In this document: piece by piece, positions 1 through 6,026 of the stretch | How positions within the stretch are numbered: position 1 is the first letter of the stretch | Layout: each line of letters opens with the position of its first letter | Origin: G963677485 sp964519405 | GTDB lineage: Bacteria > Armatimonadota > HRBIN16 | Direction of reading: 5' to 3' | Length of the DNA stretch: 10,616 bases | Assembly: GCA_964519405.1 (NCBI GenBank) | Contig: CAZFLA010000123.1 | Coordinates: forward strand, 1 to 10,616 | Made by a program: the position numbers and the translations under genes | Notes under the pieces: generated by a model | Databases searched by the model: none | Seen by the model: the letters and a program-made list of their open reading frames with translations, nothing else | What the model was told of the DNA's origin: nothing

Positions 1-44
1 CATGGGCGGCTCTTAATATGAGGCATATGTATGCTGATGGTATT

Positions 45-2315
45 TTAGGATGCTAGTGGGCAGGCTAGATATTCCGATGCATTATGCAGCTGCGTTTCGG
101 AACCCAGCATGATGACATCATCACCTGCAGATAATGCCGATCCATTTGTGGCATCAATGTGAACCCCTGCGCTGTTGCGAATAGCCAGTACCGTAACGCC
201 GTAAGCCTTGTTAAGGTCGAGTTCCTTGATGGTTTTACCAATAACAGCGCTATTAGCTGGGATGACAACATGCGCCATGTTAAGGTCGAACTGGTCGTTG
301 TGTGTCACCATCTCAAGGAAGTCCGTAATTTGTGGATTTGTAATCAAAGCCGCCATTCTGCGGCCACCTAAGATATATGGTGATATCACGCGGTCTGCAC
401 CTGCTCTGCGCAGTTTTGCTTCGTTCTCTTCCAGTATTGATCTGGCCACTATGGTGAGCTGTGGGTTAAGCACCCTGGCTGAGAGCACCACAAACACATT
501 ATCTTCGTCGGTCGGCAGCACACTGACTAAGCCTTTCGCATGTTCGATCCCGGCTTTTACAAGAGCTTCGTCTTCACTGGCTTTGCCGATAATATGAAGA
601 ATGCCCAATTCTTTAAGCCGTGGTAATTGTTCCGCGTTATCTTCGATGACAACAAATGGAACACCGCTGTTTTTCAGGTCTTTCGCGATCTGCTGCCCCA
701 TGCGTCCAAATCCGCAGATGATGAAATGGTCACGCAAACTCAATATCTGGCTATCCATTTGCTGTCTCTCTATCTCCTCTTCTTTCATTAGCATGATGTC
801 AACAGCCTGTTCAGCGGCATCTTGGTAGGGGCGGAAGACAAGATCAGCGCCCATCTTCTCCCATACTCTGGCTTGTCTAGTGTTGTCTGCTGTGCAGGCG
901 ATTGTTCCTGCGAAATTAAGCTCTTTTAATGATTCCAGAAGTGTTTTCTGTGTGTCTGCATCATGAACCGCGCTGACGATCCACTTTGCTTCATGCAGCG
1001 GTAAAGAGGCTATGAATTCGGGGTCGCCTGCGTCGCCATACACTGCACGGCGGTTTTTACGATGCCATATGCGCACGGTATCTGGGTTAAAGTCTACTCC
1101 CAACACCTCGCGGTTCATCTGCCTCATGCGTCGGCAGACAATGGCTCCATACCTGCCCAAACCGAATACAATCACTTCTGCAGGACCTACATCACCATGC
1201 AGTTCGCTGCTTTGCTGCAAGATTTGTTGTTTGGGCTCAAATACCTTCAACACAGGTGCCAGCTTCAAATATAACTTCTGAGCATGGGTGATGAGGTGAA
1301 TATCAATACCCATGGTGATGATGAGCACCAATGTTATCAGCCCAAGCGTGTCAGCTTTGATGTGTCCGGCTGCCACCCCCATGGACATCAGAATCAGGGA
1401 AAACTCCGATATCTGGGCGACTGTTAAACCAGACATAAATCCGATACGCTTTTTGTAGCCATAGCGGCTTAGGATGAACATCACAATCAGCGGTTTACCA
1501 ATGACCACAATCAGCGACAGCACAATGGCTGGCCCGATGACAGAGCCGACCTGCTGAAGGTTAAGGTGACTTCCGAGTTCCAGGAAGAAGAAAAACAACA
1601 GAAAATCGCGTATGCCGGAAAGCTTGATACTCAATGTATCACGGTATATCGTCGTAGCAAGTGTAAGGCCTGCAATAAACGCGCCGACTTCCTTATTGAA
1701 GCCGATAATTTCGCTGACGGATGCAAGAACCAAAGCCCAGCTTATGCCAAAGAGCAGAAGCAATTCGGCTGACTGCGAGATGATGGGCAAAACATGGGGA
1801 AATACAAAGCGCTTAACTAGCCATACACCGGTGCCCAGTGCTAATCCTTTGGCTAGTATGAATACCGCATTCATGCCTAAGGATAGGGATGACTTCACCG
1901 TAAAAATGCTGAGGATCACCATCAATGTGACGACCACAATATCTTCAACGATCAGTCGGCCAACGCTCAAGCGGCCATACAACGAATCGGTATCGCCCTT
2001 ATCTGAGAGCAGCTTGATGATAAGGATGGTGCTTGAGAACACCAATGCCGCAGCAACATACGCTGCAGCGATGGTGGGCATGCCGAATAACTTGGAGACG
2101 ATGAAGGTAAGTATGCCTGTAAATGCAATCTGCCCAAGGCCGGTTGCTGCCGATACTTTACCCATTTGGGATATATGATGGGGATCTAGTTTAAGACCGA
2201 CAACAAAAAGGAGTAGAGTGAGGCCCATTTCGGCCAGTACCCTGAGATCCTCTGTGCTGGTGATGAGGTTAAATCCTACAGGGCCAACAATGATGCCTAT
2301 AATGATAAACGCCAC
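45..2315 (-). CDS. CPA2/Kef-type monovalent cation:proton antiporter with two RCK (TrkA-N) domains and TrkA-C
   Basis: Inner-membrane K+ or Na+/H+ antiporter of the CPA2 (KefB/KefC-like) family, expected to control cytoplasmic cation content and pH. Counting from the GTG at 2315, residues 1-345 are a run of hydrophobic helices with family-like motifs (VGLKLD at 39-44, SSTILIIKLL at 94-103, EDIVVV at 124-129, GAFIAGL at 211-217). Two Rossmann domains with GxGxxG follow: GLGRYG at 385-390 and GFGRMG at 535-540. A TrkA-C-like ligand domain covers about 676-748. Two RCK domains in one chain are more than the single one of E. coli KefC. The GTG at 2315 is only the first standard start codon. The frame stays open to a stop at 2421-2423, and the extra 34-35 codons encode a good first transmembrane helix ending in RLRQPLI, just where CPA2 proteins have it. 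The true start is therefore probably near 2417 or 2411 (see separate entry). The gene is divergent from the sigma-factor operon. Transported ion and regulatory ligand cannot be told from sequence. Family assignment is very secure. Confidence 0.93.
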   Translation of the reverse strand: MAFIIIGIIVGPVGFNLITSTEDLRVLAEMGLTLLLFVVGLKLDPHHISQMGKVSAATGLGQIAFTGILTFIVSKLFGMPTIAAAYVAAALVFSSTILIIKLLSDKGDTDSLYGRLSVGRLIVEDIVVVTLMVILSIFTVKSSLSLGMNAVFILAKGLALGTGVWLVKRFVFPHVLPIISQSAELLLLFGISWALVLASVSEIIGFNKEVGAFIAGLTLATTIYRDTLSIKLSGIRDFLLFFFFLELGSHLNLQQVGSVIGPAIVLSLIVVIGKPLIVMFILSRYGYKKRIGFMSGLTVAQISEFSLILMSMGVAAGHIKADTLGLITLVLIITMGIDIHLITHAQKLYLKLAPVLKVFEPKQQILQQSSELHGDVGPAEVIVFGLGRYGAIVCRRMRQMNREVLGVDFNPDTVRIWHRKNRRAVYGDAGDPEFIASLPLHEAKWIVSAVHDADTQKTLLESLKELNFAGTIACTADNTRQARVWEKMGADLVFRPYQDAAEQAVDIMLMKEEEIERQQMDSQILSLRDHFIICGFGRMGQQIAKDLKNSGVPFVVIEDNAEQLPRLKELGILHIIGKASEDEALVKAGIEHAKGLVSVLPTDEDNVFVVLSARVLNPQLTIVARSILEENEAKLRRAGADRVISPYILGGRRMAALITNPQITDFLEMVTHNDQFDLNMAHVVIPANSAVIGKTIKELDLNKAYGVTVLAIRNSAGVHIDATNGSALSAGDDVIMLGSETQLHNASEYLACPLAS

Positions 2316-2430
2316 AATCAGTGGTTGACGCAGTCGCAGGGCGATAATGCCTGATACTACGGCAGCGAATATCAGTAAGGCAATTTCATCAAATAAGCTA
2401 TGAAACGTAATATCCGTAGTTTAGTCCTCT
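2316..2430 (-). other. N-terminal extension and ribosome binding site of the antiporter gene, with probable non-canonical start
   Basis: Reading the minus strand upstream of the GTG at 2315, the antiporter frame continues to the TAA at 2423-2421. It encodes an amphipathic start and then a hydrophobic helix (segment IALLIFAAVVSGIIALRL) typical of CPA2 helix 1. No ATG, GTG or TTG occurs in it. A good Shine-Dalgarno sequence, AGAGGA, lies at 2430-2425. Seven bases downstream is an ACG codon (2417-2415), and 13 bases downstream an ATT codon (2411-2409). The GTG at 2315 has no Shine-Dalgarno sequence, and starting there would delete the first helix. I infer a start at ACG or ATT, or a recent ATG-to-ACG change or a base-call error at position 2416. 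Confidence 0.55.
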
Positions 2431-2494
2431 GTCTGTGTAGTGTTCGGTTATCTATGCGCAGATGCCGATAGGTTACCAAGGCAAAGGGGATACG

Positions 2495-2620
2495 ATGATT
2501 ATTGTTAATTCAACAAGAACACAAAATACGTTCATGAGGCTATTAATGGGATATAACCTCTCAGAACACTTTCATTATACAGTACACTTTCTATGGTATA
2601 AGTGCAGTTTGGATAGTTAA
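2495..2620 (+). CDS. Possible 41-residue small ORF upstream of the sigma-factor operon
   Basis: ATG at 2495 is preceded by AAGGGG at 2484-2489, five bases away, which is a good Shine-Dalgarno sequence and spacing. The frame runs 41 codons to TAA at 2618-2620. The product would begin MIIVNSTRTQ and end with KCSLDS. It has no signal peptide, no clear membrane helix and no recognised motif. The composition is that of AT-rich intergenic DNA, so it may be chance. If real, it would be a leader peptide or small protein in front of the sigma factor. Confidence 0.18.
   Translation: MIIVNSTRTQNTFMRLLMGYNLSEHFHYTVHFLWYKCSLDS
2594..2602 (+). promoter_or_regulatory. Candidate extended -10 promoter element for the sigma-factor operon
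   Basis: TGG followed by TATAAG matches an extended -10 (TGn-TATAAT, five of six in the hexamer). It directly follows the second copy of a direct repeat ACACTTTC. No recognisable -35 lies 17 bases upstream, which extended -10 promoters can tolerate. A start near 2609 would give a leader of about 130 bases and would fall inside the possible small ORF, making the two readings partly incompatible. Confidence 0.2.
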
Positions 2621-2739
2621 TTGTAAAGCAGGTAACAACATATTGGCGAAACCGTCTATATTTTTGAATAGGTATAGTGGATGGAGTTCCCAACACTACA
2701 CATTTTCAGCGATTTTAGCCTACAATAGAGGTTGGTAAC

Positions 2740-3345
2740 ATGCTAACAACGAACACTATGGAGTGGATATTGAACCGCTCGGCGGAGACAAAAGCACAGG
2801 TATCAGATACAGAACTGGTAAATATGAGTCGCGGGGGGGATTCGCATGCATATGAATTGCTGTGGGAAACCCATCGTGTTGCTGTGTTTCGCAAGGTGTA
2901 TAGCATTGTAGGCAATCAGGCTGACGCCGAGGATTTAACTCAAGAAGCGTTCATTAAGGGTTTTCGTGCGCTGGGTAACTTCCGCGGCGATTCGTTATTT
3001 AGAACATGGATCACCAGTATTGCAGTTAACCTCTGTTTTGACCACATTAAGCGCAGTAAAAAAGTGCGGCAAGTTCCCATTGAATGGGATATCCCTGCAG
3101 ATGATAAGGAAGACCCCGAACGCCGCGCACTTGTTAATGACACGCAGCTGCTTGTTAGAAAAGCCATCTCGCAATTGCCAGCACACCATAGGTTGATGTT
3201 GGAAATGCGGGATCTTGACGATATGGAATATTCTGAAATTGCCAAGATATTGAAATGTACCGTGGGAAGTGTAAAGCTCAAGATATTTCGAGCACGCCGT
3301 CAGCTAAAACAAAAGCTGATAGAGATGCAAGGAGGCCAGGTATGA
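2740..3345 (+). CDS. ECF-type (group 4, RpoE-like) RNA polymerase sigma factor
   Basis: A 201-residue sigma-70 family protein that directs RNA polymerase to a dedicated promoter set, probably in response to an envelope or extracytoplasmic signal. Region 2 covers about residues 35-108, with the core-binding stretch DAEDLTQEAFIKGFRAL at 62-78 and the promoter-melting and -10-recognition helix around FRTWITSIAVN at 87-97. Region 4 covers about 138-196, with the helix-turn-helix segment YSEIAKILKCTVGSVK at 164-179. Regions 1.2 and 3 are absent, as in ECF factors. ATG at 2740 has TAGAGG at 2726-2731, eight bases upstream; the next ATG at 2758 is less favoured. Its TGA (3343-3345) overlaps the ATG of the anti-sigma gene (3342-3344), so the two are translationally coupled. 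It is probably autoregulated, as is usual for such operons. The family is certain; the regulon is unknown. Confidence 0.96.
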   Translation: MLTTNTMEWILNRSAETKAQVSDTELVNMSRGGDSHAYELLWETHRVAVFRKVYSIVGNQADAEDLTQEAFIKGFRALGNFRGDSLFRTWITSIAVNLCFDHIKRSKKVRQVPIEWDIPADDKEDPERRALVNDTQLLVRKAISQLPAHHRLMLEMRDLDDMEYSEIAKILKCTVGSVKLKIFRARRQLKQKLIEMQGGQV

Positions 3346-4217
3346 GCATACTCTGCCGTTTCGTTGAGTTCTATCTTGACTATGCAGATAAACCCAGCGA
3401 TCTACCAGCTTGGGTGTTACGGCATATACATAGCTGTGATGCATGCAAAAAACAATCGGAACTTAGTAATAAGCTGCGGTTGTCTACAAAGCAGGTGCTT
3501 AGCAATATCCCGACAGAGCCATTTGGTGGGTATAAACCTCTATCAGTGCGCGCTTCAATGCGGGATATGCCATCACGGTTCATGATATCGCCAGGCCTAT
3601 GGGCAGGATCACTGATTTCTGCTGTCGTCTTGGCTGTCGTTGCGACCAACCACATTCAGAAACCAATGACGAGCGGAATTCTCAAGGTTGCTGCCAATAA
3701 TGGTAAGCATATAGAGCAAGAATTGGCGAGTTCGTCGGTAAACTTACTCGATATCGATAAGTTGATGGCTTACAGTCAGAATATGGTATCTGACCCTAAA
3801 CCAACTACAGAGCCGCAGCCTGAAGTGAAGCAGCATGTGGTTCGTGCTGTGAAAACACCGGTTGATAAAGTGCCTGCAGTAGCAATACGGCCTCGTAGGG
3901 TTGATAGGCAGCTTGTTGCTTCGGCTGTTTTGCTCAGTGCACCAACTATGAGCGAAAAGCCTGAACCAACACGCTCTCACTCATCACTGATGACTTTGCG
4001 CAATACACAGCCAATGGTAGTTTCTATGGCCAAATCGGTGGCTTCTGCTTTACCAAGCACTGCTATGGGGCTTAATATGACGGCGACATTGGGCGGCGGC
4101 GTTAGGTCGGGTATAAGGTCAGGAGCAATATCGGAGACTTCGCGAACGAGTTCCGCCATGATGGCTGTACCAGTTGAATCCTTAGGAACACCAACAGAAT
4201 CGGGGTTGTCACTATAG
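3342..4217 (+). CDS. Membrane-bound anti-sigma factor with N-terminal zinc-finger (ZAS) motif
   Basis: A 291-residue protein that probably holds the preceding sigma factor inactive at the cytoplasmic membrane. The N-terminal domain carries the zinc-binding anti-sigma pattern His28-x3-Cys32-x2-Cys35, with Cys5 as a likely fourth ligand. One membrane helix covers about 86-102 (LWAGSLISAVVLAVVA). The remaining 190 residues would lie outside the cytoplasm; they are rich in Ser, Thr, Pro and Met, have no recognised fold and look largely disordered. The protein ends Gly-Leu-Ser-Leu. ATG at 3342 is chosen because GGAGG at 3331-3335 lies six bases upstream, it overlaps the sigma stop as ATGA, and the zinc-finger domain begins right there. 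The frame is open further upstream (to a possible start at 3255), but that part overlaps the sigma region-4 coding sequence. Its TAG overlaps the GTG of the next gene by one base. The ZAS motif and position make the assignment strong; how it is released is unknown. Confidence 0.9.
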   Translation: MSILCRFVEFYLDYADKPSDLPAWVLRHIHSCDACKKQSELSNKLRLSTKQVLSNIPTEPFGGYKPLSVRASMRDMPSRFMISPGLWAGSLISAVVLAVVATNHIQKPMTSGILKVAANNGKHIEQELASSSVNLLDIDKLMAYSQNMVSDPKPTTEPQPEVKQHVVRAVKTPVDKVPAVAIRPRRVDRQLVASAVLLSAPTMSEKPEPTRSHSSLMTLRNTQPMVVSMAKSVASALPSTAMGLNMTATLGGGVRSGIRSGAISETSRTSSAMMAVPVESLGTPTESGLSL

Positions 4218-5278
4218 TGAACGTACGTGCTATTCGTCATATTTCGATGGCTGTATTTGCCATACTTAGTTTAAGTGCTTTCGCGCATGCGCAGGGAGCC
4301 TTAGATCAGGTCAACAAAGAAGTCGCCGAACTCGCATCTAGAGTGCTGCCTGGTGTGGTTGCTGTAGAAGCATATGGCGGAGACCTCACACCCGGTGTGT
4401 TAGAAGTAAATGGCACCTCGAATAACAACATGGCATTCTCGAAGACCGCTTTGCCGTTAGGGCCTGTACCACCAGCAAAAGGCAGCGGATTTGTTGTTGA
4501 CAACAAAGGCTATGTATTAACAAGTGCCGAACTTGTGAGAGGCGCTAAGCGCTGCACCGTACAAGGCAATACTGGACGTAAGTTCAACGCCCGGTTAGTT
4601 AGCACTGATGAACTCAATGCGACGGCATTACTGAAAATGACAGAGCAGCCGTCGGACTTAGTGCCGCTTAAGTTTGGTGACTCCAATGCCGTCCCTGTTG
4701 GCGGCGTTGTAGTAACCGTGGGCGGCATCGGCGGATACGACCGCAGTGTGTCGTTTGGTGTTTTGGGCGGTAAAGGACGCAGCGTGGTTCTGAATGACGG
4801 AGCAACCACACTGAGCAATCTACTGCAGATATCTGGGCCTGTCGGCCCTGGGTCGCCAGGATCCGCGGTCGTCAACGTCAAGGGTGAGGTCATTGGTATC
4901 ATCGTCGCCAGTGTGTATGCACAAGGCGACCAGACTAACCGCAGCTCCAGCGCTTTGGCTACACCGATAAATGATGTTGCCAACGTGCTGCAGCAGATGC
5001 GCGACGGCAAACTGGAACGACCGTATCTGGGTGTTACCATGGTTGATGCCCCTCAGGGATATGGCGCATTAGTGAAGAGCGTGATGGAAGATGGCCCTGC
5101 GGCCGCCGCGGGTATTCAAGCAGGAGATGTGATACTGAGCTTGAACACGGTACGTATCAGCAAGTTGGCTGATGCTGCGGTATTCATACGAACAATAAAG
5201 CCAGGCGACGTGGTTGAAGTGGCTGTTGTTAGCGGTAATGAGCGCCATACCGTGCAATTAACCGTGGGTAAGAGATAG
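4217..5278 (+). CDS. Secreted HtrA/DegS-like pseudoprotease with PDZ domain; catalytic triad lost
   Basis: A 353-residue protein with a Sec signal peptide (Arg4, Arg7, hydrophobic 11-22, probable cleavage after AHA at 23-25), a trypsin-like HtrA fold (about 35-260) and one PDZ domain (about 268-351, carboxylate loop YLGV at 270-273). The HtrA landmarks align without gaps. GYVLTSAEL at 98-106 matches GYILTNNHV, putting Glu105 at the catalytic His. DELNATALLK at 131-140 matches DPxTDLAVLK, putting Ala135 at the Asp. PGSPGSAVVN at 211-220 matches PGNSGGPLVN, putting Pro214 at the Ser. The mature protein has only one histidine (344, in the PDZ domain), so no displaced triad is possible. It should therefore bind rather than cleave. 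GTG at 4217 overlaps the anti-sigma stop by one base and keeps the basic n-region; ATG at 4247 would remove it. By analogy to DegS/RseA, it may sense envelope signals and act on the anti-sigma factor without proteolysis (inference). Confidence 0.88.
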   Translation: MNVRAIRHISMAVFAILSLSAFAHAQGALDQVNKEVAELASRVLPGVVAVEAYGGDLTPGVLEVNGTSNNNMAFSKTALPLGPVPPAKGSGFVVDNKGYVLTSAELVRGAKRCTVQGNTGRKFNARLVSTDELNATALLKMTEQPSDLVPLKFGDSNAVPVGGVVVTVGGIGGYDRSVSFGVLGGKGRSVVLNDGATTLSNLLQISGPVGPGSPGSAVVNVKGEVIGIIVASVYAQGDQTNRSSSALATPINDVANVLQQMRDGKLERPYLGVTMVDAPQGYGALVKSVMEDGPAAAAGIQAGDVILSLNTVRISKLADAAVFIRTIKPGDVVEVAVVSGNERHTVQLTVGKR

Positions 5279-5288
5279 AATCTATTAT

Positions 5289-6026
5289 GTGATGATAAGT
5301 GATATACACTCTGAATTAATTGCAGGCTGTTCGCAGCTTGATTTACACCCCACCGAACAACAACTTAACCAATTTACTATCTATGCGGAGCGCTTGCACG
5401 AAGCCTCGCAAAGAATGAACCTCACAGCTATACCTGTCGAAAAGACGGTCACCCACCATTTTCTGGATTCCCTAAGTGTCTTATCTGCTTGGCAGCCGAG
5501 TAATGCATGCAAAGTGCTTGATATCGGCACCGGCGGAGGTTTCCCCGGACTGCCGCTGAAGATCATGTGCCCAGAGATAAAACTGACACTAATGGACAGC
5601 CGCCATGACCCCATCGACTTCCTCACAGAGCTCGTAAATGAGCTTCAGCTTAAGGATGTGGAGTGCGTCGTTGCGCGAGCAGAAGAAGCGGGTGTCGACA
5701 GCCGCTATCGAGCGAAATACGACATGGTGACGGCCCGCGCTGTGGCTCATCTGTGGGCATTGGCTGAATGGACACTGCCATTTGTTAAGCCCGGCGGCGT
5801 GGCGTTGTGGGCTAAACGCCGCACCCAACTAGAAGAACTTAAGGTCGCTGCACCGCAGATTCAACTTCTTGGCGGTGATGTACCGCAAGTGGTGGAAGCC
5901 GAAGTGCCGTTAACTGACATAACGAATAGCTTTTGGATAAGCAGTAAAATCAGCGGTACCCCTAAGGGATATCCGCGCTCTTATTCGATTCTGTCTCGGG
6001 AGGTCAAGAAGATCAAATCGTGCTAG
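5289..6026 (+). CDS. rsmG: 16S rRNA (guanine-527-N7)-methyltransferase RsmG (GidB)
   Basis: A 245-residue SAM-dependent enzyme that methylates N7 of G527 in 16S rRNA in the cytoplasm; its loss is known to give low-level streptomycin resistance. The family N-terminus (QRMNLTAI at 41-48), the SAM-binding loop VLDIGTGGGFPGLPL at 76-90, the TARAVAHL stretch at 148-155 and the C-terminal GTPKGYPR at 223-230 are all present. Length is normal for the family. The segment after motif II reads DSRHDPIDFL (103-112), where homologues usually have a basic pair before FL; this is a small divergence. The start is GTG 5289 or, equally well, ATG 5292; the nearest Shine-Dalgarno-like sequence (AAGAGA, 5270-5275) is rather far. 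The gene lies about 10 bases after the pseudoprotease gene and overlaps the next gene by 7 bases, so it is probably part of the sigma-factor transcript. In many bacteria rsmG sits instead beside mnmG and parAB near the origin. Assignment is secure. Confidence 0.95.
   Translation: MMISDIHSELIAGCSQLDLHPTEQQLNQFTIYAERLHEASQRMNLTAIPVEKTVTHHFLDSLSVLSAWQPSNACKVLDIGTGGGFPGLPLKIMCPEIKLTLMDSRHDPIDFLTELVNELQLKDVECVVARAEEAGVDSRYRAKYDMVTARAVAHLWALAEWTLPFVKPGGVALWAKRRTQLEELKVAAPQIQLLGGDVPQVVEAEVPLTDITNSFWISSKISGTPKGYPRSYSILSREVKKIKSC

Larger units (their letters stand above)
2418..2739. promoter_or_regulatory. Divergent intergenic region between antiporter and sigma-factor operon
   Basis: About 320 AT-rich bases separate two divergent genes, so promoters for both should lie here. 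Visible items are: an exact 8-base direct repeat ACACTTTC at 2566-2573 and 2584-2591; just after the second copy, an extended -10-like box TGGTATAAG at 2594-2602; an imperfect inverted repeat TTGTT/AACAA at 2502-2516; and an open frame of 41 codons at 2495-2620. No convincing -35/-10 pair with normal spacing, and no clear ECF-type GAAC/TCTA pair at the right distance, was found on either strand. Confidence 0.5.

Noticed and set aside
1..44. Possible next minus-strand gene whose ATG would be the complement of CAT at 1-3, with AAGAG seven bases upstream
   Set aside because: The coding part lies outside the window, so nothing supports it beyond a start-like triplet.
1612..2178. 188-residue plus-strand open frame
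   Set aside because: It lies fully antisense to the well-supported antiporter gene, and its translation shows no domain or plausible composition.
2564..2593. ECF-type promoter with GAAC at 2564 and TCTA at 2590 for autoregulation
   Set aside because: The gap of about 20 bases is longer than the roughly 16 expected for RpoE-type promoters.
2721..2726. TACAAT box as -10 promoter for the sigma gene
   Set aside because: It lies only 14 bases before the start codon, overlaps the ribosome binding site and has no -35 partner.
3255..3341. Upstream start for the anti-sigma gene, adding 29 residues
   Set aside because: The added residues come from the region-4 coding part of the sigma gene read in another frame; ATG at 3342 has GGAGG at the right distance and fits the zinc-finger domain.
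4510..5040. 176-residue minus-strand open frame
   Set aside because: It is antisense to the HtrA-like gene and is rich in Pro, Thr and Ser, as expected from the complementary strand.
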